Origin: Peromyscus leucopus | Lineage: Eukaryota; Chordata; Mammalia; Rodentia; Cricetidae | Length of the DNA: 64,000 nucleotides | Direction: 5' to 3' | Assembly (NCBI RefSeq): GCF_004664715.2 | Contig: NC_051072.1 | Location: 34,133,642-34,197,641 of the forward strand | Shown: piece by piece, positions 34,251 to 46,173 of the stretch | How the letters are laid out: each line of letters starts with the position of its first letter | Position numbering within the stretch: the stretch's first letter is position 1 | Program-made: the position numbers and the translations under genes | Notes under the pieces: model-generated | The model's database searches: none | Told to the model about the DNA's origin: nothing | Seen by the model: the letters and a program-made list of their open reading frames with translations, nothing else

Positions 34251-35760
34251 TTTTTCAGTTTCTTTTTTTTTTTTAATTTTATTTTACAATACCATTCAGT
34301 TCTACATATCGGCCAAGGGTTCCCCTATTCTCCCCACTCCCACACCCTCCCCTTACTCCAGCCTACCCCCCATTCCCACCTCCTCCAGGGCAAGTCCTCC
34401 CCCGAGGACTGCGATCAAGCTGGTAGACTCAATCCAGGCAGGTCAAGTCCCTTCCTCCCAGACTGAGCCAAGTGTCCCTGCATAAGCTCCAGGTTTCAAA
34501 CAGCCAACTCATGCAATGAGCACAGGACTTGGTCCCACTGCCTAGTTGCCTCCCAAACTGATCAAGCCAATCAACTGTCTCACCTATTCAGAGGGCCTGA
34601 TCCAGCTGGGGGCCCCTCAGCCTTTGGTTCATAGTTCATGTGTTTCCATTAATTTGGCTATTTTTTTCAATAATTGAGTAAAACCAAAATTTATTATAAG
34701 CCACAGTCGTCCTAGGGACCTCCATGCTATATATATATATATATAATATATAAATATATATATATATATAGCCTCTATGGTTCTATGGGTTGTGGTCTGA
34801 TTGTTCTTTATTTTATATCTAGAATCCACTTATGAGTGAGTACATACCATGACTGTCTTTCTGGGTTTGGGTTATCTCACTCAGGATGATTTTTTTCTAG
34901 TTCCATCCATTTGCCTGCAAATTTCATGCTTTCATTGTTTTTCTCTGCTGAGTAGAACTCCATTGTGTATATGTACCACATTTTTTCCACCCATTCTTCC
35001 GTTGACGGGCATCTAGGTTGTTTCCAGGTTCTGGTTATTACAAATAGTGCTGCTATGAACATAGCTGAGCATGTATCTTTATGGTATGAATCAGCATTCC
35101 TTGGGTATATGCCCAAGAGTGGGATGGCTGGGTCTTGAGGTAGTTTGATTCCTAATTTTCTGAGAAACCGCCATACTGATTTCCACAGTGGTTGTACAAG
35201 TTTACATTCCCACCAACAGTAGAGGAGTGTTCCCTTTGCTCCACATCCTCTCCAACATTGACTGTCATTGGTGTTTTTGATCGTAGCCATTCTGACAGGT
35301 GTAAGGTGGTATCTCAGAGTCGTTTTGATTTGCATTTCTCTGATGATTAAGGATGTTGAGCATTTCTTTAAATGTCTTTCAGCCATTTGTAGTTCTTGTT
35401 TTGTGAATTCTCTGTTTAGCTCTTTAGCCCATTTTTTAATTGGACTGTTCAGTATTTTGATGTCTAGTTTCTTGAGTTCTTTATCAATCCTCTGTCAGAT
35501 GTGGGGTTGGTGAAGATCTTTTCCCATTCTGTTGGCTGTCTTTTTGTCTTATTGACTGTGTCTTTTGCCCTGCAAAAGCTTCTCAGTTTCGAGAGGTCCC
35601 ATTTATTAATAGTTGTGCTCAGGGTCTGTGCTGTTGGTGTTTTATTTAGGAAATGGTCTCTGGTGCCAATGCATTCAAGAGTGCTTCCTACTTTCTTTTC
35701 TATTAAGTTTAGTGTAACTGGATTTATGTTCAGGTCTTTGATCCACTTGGACTTGAGTTT
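34251..35760 (-). mobile_element. Young 5'-truncated L1 with 16-bp target duplication
   Basis: A 1.5-kb L1 3' piece: T-rich (poly-A) tail, C-rich 3'UTR and the ORF2 C-terminal end. Perfect 16-bp direct repeats lie at 34235-34250 and 35761-35776. The duplication ends TTTT and is followed by AA, the preferred L1 endonuclease nick. Coding frames are still readable over long stretches, so the insertion is fairly recent. An (AT)n array with an internal break lies at 34731-34771 within the 3'UTR. Confidence 0.95.
34877..35760 (-). pseudogene. L1 ORF2 C-terminal fragment
   Basis: Two adjoining minus-strand frames, about 35760-35464 (100 codons) and 35386-34877 (169 codons), encode the C-terminal part of L1 ORF2, downstream of the reverse transcriptase core. 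The second frame includes the YSAEKNN box and a Trp/Cys-rich region typical of that end of ORF2. A break between the frames, near 35390-35470, stops continuous translation. With no endonuclease, RT core or promoter, it has no activity of its own. Confidence 0.88.
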
Positions 35761-35776
35761 TGACACCTCATATTTT

Positions 35777-36063
35777 AAGTGGGGAATTTTGTGGGGATTG
35801 CTGTATTAGTATTCAGGAGTCCTGCACTCATCTGAGAGCATCCATCTACTGCCTGTTCATATTTGTGACTCCAGAGAATCATAGTACCTGATAGTAAGCT
35901 GTCATTAAATAAATACCAAAAGACTGAAAGAATGATTAGGCCCTCAGTCTTTACAATATTCTATAAGGGAAAAAGGTAGAACTTGTTCAGTGCCAAAGAA
36001 GAGTGTGCCCTCATTAGAAAGCTATTTACTTGATTCATGTTAGATAAAATAAAGGATGCGGTG
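35777..36063. other. Unrecognised sequence
   Basis: Nothing recognised. Confidence 0.4.
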
Positions 36064-36425
36064 GTTTAAATGAGAAATGTCCCTCATAGGCTCACATATT
36101 TGGACACTTGGTCCCCCACTGGTGACACTGTTTGGGAGAGGTATAGGAGATAAAGTCTTGTTGAGGAAGTACATCCTGGGGGTGGTGTTTGAGAGTTCAT
36201 AGCCTCAGCCCACTTCCAGTTCACTCTGCTTCCTAGCTGCAATTGTGGATGTGATCTCTCAGCTTCCAGCTCCTGCTGCCACACCTGCCTCTTGTTGTCT
36301 GTCACACCTCCCATGCATGATGGACGCTTAGTCCTCAGGAACTGTGAGTCGAAATAAATTCTCTCTTCCATTAGTCACTTTGCGTCACGGGGTAAGTTAT
36401 CACAGTAACAGAAAGGTAACCAATA
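36064..36425. repeat. Rodent dispersed repeat ('aatgtccctcataggctcac' type)
   Basis: A medium-copy rodent repeat I recognise by wording: 'aatgtccctcatagg' at the start, 'ttccagctcctgctgccac' in the middle, then 'aaataaattctctcttcc' and 'gttatcacagtaacagaaa' at the end. I do not name the family. The end resembles that of the repeat at 12600-12915. Confidence 0.65.
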
Positions 36426-36612
36426 CAAAGGCTGATTTGATTAGAGGATATTTTCTCTCTTCACAATTCTATTTCTTTTCTTGAAATTTGTTTATTTAGA
36501 GACTCTCTAAAAAGGTTGAAGTGGTAAAGGAAATCCCAATGAGTGTTGATCTCTAGAGAATGGAATCTGGTATTTTCTAGGAATCCAGAGGTTGATGATC
36601 AGTATAGATGTG

Positions 36613-36614
<2 letters not shown>

Positions 36615-36654
<40 letters not shown>
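36615..36654 (+). repeat. (CA)n microsatellite
   Basis: Forty bp of uninterrupted AC. Confidence 0.97.
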
Positions 36655-36657
<3 letters not shown>

Positions 36658-36740
36658 CCCCACCAGCATGGTCTCTGAATTCCCAGACATATCTCCCTTG
36701 CCCTACTCAGCAAAATGTTCCACCATCTTGCCTTGGTTCA

Positions 36741-36743
<3 letters not shown>

Positions 36744-36792
<49 letters not shown>
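36744..36792 (+). repeat. (TTA)n microsatellite, possible retroposon tail
   Basis: About 16 TTA units. On the minus strand this is (AAT)n and directly follows the 3' end of the possible retroposed transcript at 36793-37560, where an expanded poly-A tail would be expected. Confidence 0.9.
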
Positions 36793-37560
36793 GCAAAGTT
36801 CCACACTGCAGACTTGGTGATTCCCTCCTACTCTGAGAGACAATGCCGTCTTCAGCTATGGGTGTATATTAAACTAAGGATGTGCAAATGTCTAGGTCAG
36901 TTGAGATTCTAGCCCCAAGCTTCTAACCATGTCCAGTGGAGACTTACTTCTCAACAGATGGGCAGCCCTAGCCGAGGCTGTCAGCCAGATGTTCGTTAGT
37001 GCTATCACTTTGGTTGCTAGAGGAACCAGAGAACTCATAAGTTGTAACATCCTCAGCATCTCCTGGACCAGATCCCCCTGGAGCTTTCTGGGCTCCTCTG
37101 ATACAGCAATTGCCTTCTCTTCTGCCAGTGCTTTACCCTCTGGAATTTCTGTCTTTGGGACTAGGCCATAATTAGAACTAGCAATCCTAAAATATGGGTT
37201 TTTTTTTTCCAAATCTGTTGTCATGGCATTTATGACCTGGTGGGAAACATACAGTACAGTACCAGACACTTCATGGGAAATCATCTCATTGTAAGATTTC
37301 CAGTTCAGATTGGCTGGCACGAGAGAGCACATGGGGTTTAGAGAAGTGTCTGTCCCACTAGGTGCTGCCATAGACCTGAGCGCCAAACCTTTTGATGTCA
37401 GCTTATCGTTTGCCAAGATCAGTCCTTGACCAGGTTCCAAACCTCCAGCTCACGCTGCATGACTCAGAGAACAGGACCCGTGTGAAGCAAATAGCCCCGT
37501 GATCCATAGGGAAAGCCTGCGGCAACCATCTTCCAAGATGACATTTTCTTGGTCAGGTCA
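36793..37560 (-). pseudogene. Possible processed pseudogene with a 182-codon frame, source gene not identified
   Basis: On the minus strand, a frame open from 37440 (codon TTG, not ATG) to a TAG at 36892 encodes 182 residues with a stretch rich in Glu/Lys/Ala and a hydrophobic 'SSLVPLATKVIALTNIWL' segment near residues 136-153. An ATG-led frame upstream (about 37541) hits a stop after about 27 codons and is in a different phase, as in a frameshifted retrocopy. About 100 bp of noncoding sequence separate the stop from an (AAT)n tail. I do not recognise the protein and found no target duplication. A chance open frame remains possible. Confidence 0.35.
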
Positions 37561-39599
37561 GAGAGTACTACTCAAGCAAGAAGACATCTTGGGGCAGTTA
37601 CATATAGCTAAACTTGGGAGGGTCAGAGCTGCTGCTAGATACAAGGTTCCAAAGGCCTGAAAGACATCCCAAGGGTGCTTAAGGAAGGGGGAAATCTATG
37701 AAAATGCAGCCCACTGCTCCTTATTTGTATTTCAATTTTTTTCACCTGTCCAGAACAAACAGTCGGATATTATTGTAGCTCCCCTTTCTCCGGTGAAGTC
37801 TTATTTATATTCCACATCAGCCCCTTTTAAAAATTCTTGTCATCTGTTCTCACCCAAAGTCACTTGATAGGTAATCCCTTCAAGGGATTTAGAATATCCC
37901 TGGTTTCATGAAAAACTGCTGGAGCAAACTTTTATTTATTATTAGATAATATCAATTTTCTAAGTTTTCTTTTGATATTTTTAGTATTTCGGAGGTCACT
38001 GACAAGGCAAACTTCAAAATTAAATCGTTAATGAAACTAAACCAAATGTACTAAAACGTTGGGCCAAAGTCGCTCTGACATTTATCAAATATTTCAATAA
38101 CTACACATGTGGCTCCAGGAAGGCTTCTAGCAGACAAATAAAGTGGGCTTTTAAATTTTTATTTGGGGGTGCTCTGTGGTCCAGATCTTCTGATCTAGAA
38201 GTTTGTTCCTGTTCCAGTGGTGTTTCGTGTAAGACATTGAATGGACTTTCTCATCACCATGACCTGCAAAGTGCACACACATCTCTGTCTATAGAGAAAA
38301 TGATCTTATCTCTCCTTTTTCTCTTTCAGCTATTTGTAAGTTATCATCCCAATGTAATATTTCTAACTGTAAAAATCCATTAATAGTCAAGTCCAAGGAA
38401 TTAGCCTAACTTAAAGGTCCCGCTTTATTGCCTAAGATAAAAAAAAATTCCTAAAGTACATTTTTAATTCAAAATTTCACCTGTGATCTATGCAACAGCC
38501 TCTATGTCTACTGGTTCTTTTCCAAGACATGTGACTGAGTCATACATTCATCCCAGGCACTCCCATGCAGGCATACACTACATGCCTTTCCAATGAAATG
38601 CATGTACCCACAAGTCACTGAAGCAGGCATGTCCACCATGCAGGATTTGAAGCTTTATTTTTCCTGGTTGAAAAGATTTCCAGCCCATTGACGAGGATGG
38701 ATGGTAGAAGCTGACTTACTCATTGAAATATACAATATATGTGTGGGCATGTATCTTCCTTTACTGAGAAATCCATTTGACTATAAATAGTTGTGTTTGG
38801 GATTCATACCCATCAGGATTCTTGGAAATTTGCTTCATGCCTCATCCTCACACAAGCTCCCTAGAAACAGAACCTGTGAGGATTCTTGTGCAAGGACTTT
38901 TTGAGAAAACGATATGGGGGAGGAAAATAGGAGTATATGCAGCAGATGATTTTTATCTCTCCTTTTTGTTTTGGCTATTGGCAAATTATTATAGCATATA
39001 ATATTTCTAATTGCAAAAGGCAAGGGTGGAGAGGGAACATAAACAAAGATGCTATTGAGATCGGATACTAGTTTCTACCTGATCCCATGGGAAGCATGAT
39101 AGTCAACACCAAGACACAGTTTTTCCCATCTCTAGGCAAGCAAGCTGCAGTTCTTTGCCCTGGGTCAGCTTCCAGATAATTAAAAAAACAAAAACAAAAA
39201 CAAAAAAAAACATCTCCCAGGAAAGAGGCCTTCCATTGGCTGAGTACAAGACTCCAGAGGAGAAGAGGGCTATCTGACATGCACATTTGCTGGGAGTTAG
39301 GTGCACCTTCCTTTAAGGTGGATTTGAGCAGCAACTTCATTGCCGTCTAACTCCCATAGTGCTCGGAGTCACACAAATCTCACATTAAGTTCCCTCCTCC
39401 CAGGTATAGCTTCTCTCCAACACATAAAACATTTCAAAGTTCTCCCTCCCTCCCGAGGCATCCATGCTAATCTAGGTGGCTTATCATTTCATTTACCACT
39501 GAAAAGTCCGAGACCCTTGAAACTATACTATTGACTCCCCGACACCACTGGTTAATGTACCCACCACATCCTGTAGGATAGCACCATCACCTTGTTAGT
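37561..39599. other. Unrecognised sequence with an internal dispersed duplication
   Basis: No gene or named repeat. About 70 bp at 38300-38372 resemble 38944-39018 in the same orientation (shared 'tatctctcctttttg'-like and 'taatatttctaa' words), so either an old local duplication or two copies of one unnamed repeat. Confidence 0.4.
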
Positions 39600-41900
39600 G
39601 TCCTTTCAAGTTGGTGGGAAGAAATTCCATTCTGTTTTCTATCAGGTCATCTAGTTTGGAGATGATGTGCTGTGTAGCAGGACTTGTAGGTTCCATGGTC
39701 ATGAGATCATCATCCCATCTCTTCTGCCATAACACTGGTTCCTTTGTTTAGGCAATCTAGTGTGAATGCCCATGTTAGTAGATACTTTGTGAGCCCTTCA
39801 GGTAGCAATGCTAGCCTAGGCTCAGAATCTCAACGCTTTATGTAGTACAAGACAATCCTGTTAGAATGAATTACTCTTTCCTTAAGTGCAGAAAGGGAGC
39901 CAGAGTAAAATCTTGGTCTTCTTGAGGAATAGTTCTTGGTGGAGATGCAGCATTGGTTTGAGCACCAATACAGTCAGTATCAGTAACACCCATAGTTTGG
40001 TCAGCACTTATGAATGAGAGAGAACCCATGATGTTAGGCTCATGCAAAGCCTCCTTCTCTCCTACCATGTCCACATCATTCAAAGGCCTACTCATTGAAT
40101 AAGCTTGAAGTGGCTGGGGATAGAGGCAGGCTGAGATCATGTCCACATAGTTATTTAGCCTATTAGCAGCATCACACAGCACAGAGTTATGTACATTTTA
40201 TGCTAGGTGTTAGAGGCTACCCAGATGTCTCTTTCATAGACCTCTCTATCACTGGTCTTTCAGTATTGTTCATTTCGTGTTTCTAGACAACCGACTAAAT
40301 CATTCACTGTTGTCTGTTAGTTTATGTATTTGCATTCAGCTGGGTTAATTCACCGTTGCACACAGGTCTCAAAATATCTACCTTCATCTACTACCCATTC
40401 CAACAAAATGACTAAAATGGATTATAGCCTGAAGAAAGGCCCACTTGTCCTTCAGTTTCCCTTTTCCATGTGACTGGTAGAGCAGCAAGCAGTCCCTTCC
40501 TAGTTTCACAGAGGTACCAGGCTGACTAATAATGAATCAAGCTCAGGCTTTTGTCTCTCCCAGATCCCGTATCTGAGAGCCAAGGGAGCGGCACTAATGA
40601 AACACTGGCGTGTGAAATAAGAATAGGTGGTACTCACCTGACATTTGCTCTAGGCTCATGATGGATCTACTATTTCCTCTTTGTAATGGATTAGCTGCTG
40701 GGCCTAAACTCACCACTTATTGTGGTGGCATCCAGCTCAGCATGGTAAGGTATGACTGACTGGTCACTTGGTGTTATACTAATAGATGCTCAAATTCTAC
40801 CACGTGCCTGTGCTTTTCAAAAGTGTCTGATGTTCTGTACCACAGAGCAAGGTCTTGTTTCAGGTTTCCTTGGTACAATTCTTTTATTGAAGCTTTTCAG
40901 AAAGAGTCCAAGCAGTTCTCTCTTCTAGAACTCAATAGCTCAAATGGTAGTGCTGCTTGTTACACAGCCTGAGCTTGCTACAACGTTCTTTCTTGTTCAT
41001 AGATTCACTTCTCACTAGTAGTCTTCTAAACTATCCATAAGTAGGCCACAGTGGTACTCCCAAGTACAGAGATGTATGAAGGAAAGTATTTCTTTCTAAG
41101 GTTAGGGAGAGTTAAAGTTGGGTGAAGACTCCATGGTGTGCCTTCCAAAGCTGAGATCTATTTTTCGAAATCACGAATGTAACAGGATCCTAAATCTGTT
41201 TGTAATTTGCCTCGTTTCATCTGGAATGTACGTGTCCTGTAAAGGAAGGGATTGGCTGCCTTTGCTTTCTATCACATCTAATTAACAATGTTGTGATACA
41301 GAAAGAATTCTCTCAGGCCAGGGCTGACTGTCCGATAAATACTATTATCCAGCCCATGTGAGTGTGAACTTCTGATAGTCGTTTCTGGTGGCTATTGAAA
41401 ACAGTGCGTTCATCAGTTCAGTAGCATCCTATCAGCTCCGGAGAGTGCCATTCTGTGCTGATATAGAGGCCACATTTGGCACAGCAGCTGTGACTAGTTA
41501 AGTTTTCATTAGCCGACTGTCATCCTGTCACACACCATCAGTTTTTGCAGCAACCAGACTGGTGCATTAATTGGGGATGTAATGAAGATTACCATCCCTG
41601 CACCACTTACATTTTTAATCCTCCACTATCTTCAAAAGTGGCATTGCTGTCTGTTATTTTTGGAGACAGTCTCACAGGGGCTTCTCTGATACAGTGGCTT
41701 TTTCACAAAGGGTAAATGAGATGAGTTAAATTCACTAGCCCTGAATGTGCATTTACAAATAGAGGAGGAGACTGCTGGGTGAGTCTCTAAGCTCAAGGAA
41801 CAGAAATAGACAGACCAAGACATCATTTTCTTGCCTAACAACAAATATCTCTGCTCTAACAGGGGATGAGTGAAATACTTTGAATCTTAAGTATTAGAAT
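39600..41900 (-). pseudogene. Second ERV-L-like pol remnant, antisense
   Basis: Translating the minus strand between about 41640 and 41300 in shifting frames gives residues in the order expected for the fingers and palm of ERV-L-type reverse transcriptase (PVW, then RMTV, then KLN, then a Phe-rich palm stretch). The sequence down to about 39600 would correspond to the rest of pol but is too decayed for domain calls. A 103-codon open stretch at 40182-39871 is the longest left. Stops and frameshifts are everywhere. LTRs were not recognised. The boundaries are guesses. Confidence 0.5.
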
Positions 41901-43077
41901 CAGAAAGACAGATTCATTAGCCCCTTGAAATATTAGGGTTTATCCTTTTGCAAAGAGTAAAGTTGGCCCTATGAATTTGTAGTAGGTCTCTAAGGGGAGG
42001 AATCAGCATATTTACTTGCTAATTGGTATTTACAAGTATTTTCCTACAGATTTCTGGCCATAACTTCAGCTATCCTATAACTTCAGAAATCCAATGGATT
42101 TCTAGCCAAACTTCTGTTGCTGAGTTTTATGTTCAAACATGACCTCCAAATGAAAAATAGACAGGGAAATGTATGATTTTCCATAAGGGCATTGCTCACA
42201 AACTTAGGTTTCACTTTGATCATACAAGTTCATTAATAGAATTTCTGCACTCACAGTTAAAAATGCAAAGTCGTCTCTACGTTTCTAAGTTTCCATACAT
42301 GCTAACTGGATGCACGCTGTAGTCACTACATATCTGCTGCTGGCACTGAAACAAATAAGCCCTCCCTTCCAAGGATGACTTACATCCGTGCAAACAAACA
42401 GGCTTGCACTTCATTCTATAGAATGCAGGTCACAAGGAACACTGGTAGGCTCTCCAGAGGGCAATCTAAGGCTCTCATCACATGCAATACACAGCCACTT
42501 TTTGTCTGGCCCCTGGATTTTCCACAGATTAAGTGGTCTGGAATGTCAGCTTTAATTCTACCTGAGCCACTGACCAAATTTGGGGAATGATGGGACAATC
42601 TTGTAACCACACAGTGTTTCCTGAAGTGTAAAATAAGATGAAAAATGCAGAGAAAACACGTGAATACAAGATTTCTTATTGATTGCCTAGAATTTTGACA
42701 ATTGGGTGCCAAACCAGTTGCTTTTTGAGACCATAAAATACATTTCAATGACTGTTTCATTCCTTCTCATTAAAAAAGCAAAAAATGGTTCAGTAGGCTT
42801 CTCTGTAACAAAGCAAATATGTTGTCTGTACTGTACCACAGGAAAGCTGCTGGTCACATGGACTACTGAGTACATCCAATGCATGTAATGTAGCTAGTGT
42901 GACTGGTGAACAGAAGTTTCATTTTACTTTTAAAAAATTGTGTTGTACATTTTCTTTCATGCACATCTGCATGTTTAAGTGTATGTCTCTCTGTGTGCAT
43001 GTATATTGGGAGGGGATGAAGTGTATACACATGAATGCCAGAGGTCAATCTTGGATGTCATTCCTATCTGCCTTGGT

Positions 43078-43082
<5 letters not shown>
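41901..43082. other. Unrecognised sequence
   Basis: No repeat body recognised. A 114-codon minus frame (42416-42760) overlaps other frames and shows no domain. Confidence 0.4.

Positions 43083-43137
<55 letters not shown>
43083..43137 (+). repeat. (TG)n microsatellite
   Basis: 55 bp of uninterrupted TG, just left of a minus-strand SINE. Confidence 0.97.
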
Positions 43138-43147
43138 TTTGTTTGTT

Positions 43148-43370
43148 AGACAGAGTCTCTCATTGGCCAAAAGCTCAACATGTAAGTTGGGCTGTCTGGC
43201 CAGCTAATATGCCTCAGGGGCCCACCTGTCTCTGCTAGTGCAGTGCAAGGATTACACATATATACCTCCAGGCCCAGCTTTTTTTTTTTAAATGGAGTTC
43301 TAGGGATCAAGCTAAGGTTTTCATGCTCACATAGCAAGTACTTTACTGACTGGGCTGTACAAGCAACCCC
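43148..43370 (-). mobile_element. B4-like composite SINE (tRNA head plus B1-like part)
   Basis: On the plus strand a reverse-complemented B1-like part ('gacagagtctctcattggcc', 'gtgcaaggattacacatat') is followed by a T-rich linker and a reverse-complemented tRNA-like head ('atagcaagtactttactgac'). This is the order of a B4-type element on the minus strand. Divergence is moderate to high. Confidence 0.7.
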
Positions 43371-45754
43371 CTTTATTTTATTTCAGAATTGGTAGGTCAT
43401 ACAGTAGAACTGGTAGTTAATTGCTCCAGAATGTACAGGTGCATGGTTGGTTTATATTTTGAAAACTGCAATAGAAGCACAAAAATTTATTTGCTTACTG
43501 TAAGTTCTTAATAAGGATCTGGATCATTCTTTGATAATTTTCAGAGGGAAATAACAATGACATAAAATACCGAGTCCAATTTAAACATTTTACAGAACAA
43601 ACCAGAAAGATAACATGTTAGAAAGATAAAAGCTAGGCAACATTCATGAAGTCATAATGGATATTACTAGGAGCAAAAACAAAACAAACAAACAAACAAA
43701 CAAACTGCTGCTGTTTCAACCCAACAGACTGCTAAGAAAGGAACAAAGTGAATTCAGAAGAACTTGCTGTTTGTTGACAAAAAAAAAAATTAGACAAATT
43801 TTTTAGGTAGAAGCTATTGTTTTCCTTTTGGTCTCTTGAGAGGTATCAAGATTTTGTCTAGAAAGCATCTGGGACTAACAGAAAAACTTAAGATGTTGGA
43901 TTTGCATTCTTTACTTTCAAATCCATGATGCACACTCATGAGCTGGCCTTTGATAAACAAGATTGTAACTTCCTGAGGTTCCACTGTATCAAGAGAAAAA
44001 CAGCAAATTACTTTGATGTGCTGAGCCAGAAAACTGGGACAATGCCTAAGTGGGCAGCAGGGGCACTAAATTATGTTGTGATCAGCTAAGAGTCACTGCC
44101 CTAGGAACACAGAGAGTAAGAAATAGTGTCACACTGGGGCAATTTGGGCCTGGACAGGTCCCCATCTCAGCTCTCCTTTTTGCCTCCCTGCACATGAATG
44201 AATGAACTCATCTACGGCTTGAATGTGATGTAACTGAAGAATCGCACATGAAGGAAAGTTTTAAAGGGTTTCTCTTCTACTTTCTGCTTTTCTTTCAGCA
44301 AGAACTACCCACAACTACAAAACATCATTAAATTGACCATTCCCTAACCAAGAGAGGATTCGAGCTCATTTGGCTGGCAAATATTTTGCTGAGGATAATA
44401 CAATGTAGTAAGTCTGTGGATGAGTCTAAATTAAGAAGGCACGCTTTCTACATTTTCCAAAATATTGCCAATCACTTCTACTGGAGAAAGAGTCCCATAG
44501 TTAGTGTCTAAAGTGCAGCCCTGGTATTTTTAACTAACTCTCAAATGGAGCAGCTCAGTCATTATTCTACTGCATGCAGATGGCTATCTGAACACCACAA
44601 AGTACTTTCTCTTGGAGATTTAGTTCCTTGTAGTCAGGTTGTAGTACTTCCCAAATTAGGTTGGCAATCTTTTCGAGTAAAATTATTCAATTCAGGAAGA
44701 AGTCTGTTTCCAAGAGTTAGTCATTTGCTGCTTGCTCAATTATATCGGTTCAGCTTAGACAATTGTATCACATGTTGTCTCATTTGTATTCCCAGAGAGG
44801 CAGACATTGTTAGGATTGGATTCTTATTTTCACTCGAACCCAACTAAATCAATCCTCTGAAAACCCTCAGACCAAAGGGATTGCCCAGTCACATTCCTGA
44901 GACATTGAAGATGATGCTCCCAATCGTGACATGTGTTGGAAGATGATGCTTTATCAACTGGAATAATCGGATCACAGAAAAGCTCTTAAAGAACTGTTGA
45001 CTTGTCTCAAATACTTTTCACCCACTTGTAAAACTTTAATAAAAGTAAAATCTGTGGTCCAGGTCAGGAGAGCAGCAGGAATGTAGAGGGAATTCAAGGG
45101 AATGTGGTGAGGGATGATAAAGAATGCAGCTTTAGGATCTCTGTATTGGGGAATGTGCCTATATGTGAATCTTTTGGCCAGAGGTACATGGCAATGTAAG
45201 CCAAATTCATTAGTGAATTCCAAAGGTAGGGGAAATGTCTCTGTTTTATATTGAATGATGCTTGAAACAAATGGGCCATCAGCCAGGGGTGTGGACATCT
45301 CTTTCACTACAAACCTTTCCCTTTTAATGACATATTTTGTAATGGGATTTGACGTGTAATACAAACATTGTTCCCAATGCATGTATTATCCATCTCAGTT
45401 CCTAACAATACTAAAATTAGTTTCTCTGTTTTTCCCATTTTAAATCTGTACTGTCTTACCAATAGCCACCCACTGATTTTTCAAATGTTAACGATATGTG
45501 TTGGCTGACTGTATAATATCAATTTTCATTTTTAGTACCTAGGGACATTTTCATCGGAGTGTAGATTGCTCAAAAATACTTGATGGACAATAAAACTAGA
45601 TGTCTACACATAAGATTTGGCAAGCTTTTCCTGAATGCATAAAACAATGCAGATGGAAAATTTTAAGTTCTACTTGATTCATTTAAGAAAATGGGGTAGT
45701 GGAATAGTTTACACATACGTTTAGGATGTTCACATTCTTCCATTTGTTTATTTA
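43371..45754. other. Unrecognised sequence, no gene seen
   Basis: Contains a short (CAAA)n run at 43676-43704. Frames of 100 codons (44545-44847, plus) and 136 codons (44972-45382, minus) have no family resemblance I can see. The latter is among the longer non-repeat frames in the window but lacks gene context. Confidence 0.4.
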
Positions 45755-45858
45755 TTTATTTTGGATTTTTGGTCTAGCTCTATAGACCAGGTTGGCCTCA
45801 GACTTTTGCCTCTGCCTTCCAACTGATGGAATTACAGGTGTGTACTACCTTGCTTGCT
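45755..45858 (-). mobile_element. B1 fragment, old
   Basis: Reverse-complement B1 words 'ctatagaccaggttggcctc' and 'tgatggaattacaggtgtgt'. The left edge runs into a TTTA-rich tail at about 45745-45760. Confidence 0.75.
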
Positions 45859-45994
45859 CCAGAACTTGCATATTCTGACTCAAATTTTGAATGAATGCTT
45901 TGAGTAGACAAAAACCCTAATTTATAAATGACTGAGTTGATATTCTTATGATTTTATTCAAGAACACAATTCATTAGCATACATGAGTTATCCA

Positions 45995-46173
45995 TAATGA
46001 GAATGGATTTTATTGTAATACTTCCCTGCATGTATACAATATATCTTGATTGAGTTCCTCTCCCATTACCCTATTGTTTACCTCCTACTTCTGCTGACCC
46101 CTTTCCTCTTCCCAACCAGTTCCCCTTCCACTTGCATATCTAGGTTTGCACATGGGACACAATGAGCCTCATT
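45995..46173 (-). mobile_element. L1 3'UTR, left segment of an interrupted copy
   Basis: The reverse complement of a rodent L1 3'UTR, with 'tttattgtaata' and 'tatacaatatatcttgat' words and a pyrimidine-rich block. It resumes at 49640-49740 after composite 2 and again after the LTR ending near 50256. Positions 46168-46173 (CTCATT) are the left target duplication of composite 2. Confidence 0.75.

Noticed and set aside
34877..35766. Open frames that might look like a host gene
   Set aside because: They are the C-terminal end of L1 ORF2 inside a target-duplicated L1 insertion.
44972..45382. 136-codon minus-strand frame
   Set aside because: No domain, no recognisable homology, no splice or polyadenylation context. 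A frame of this length is plausible by chance in 64 kb on six frames.
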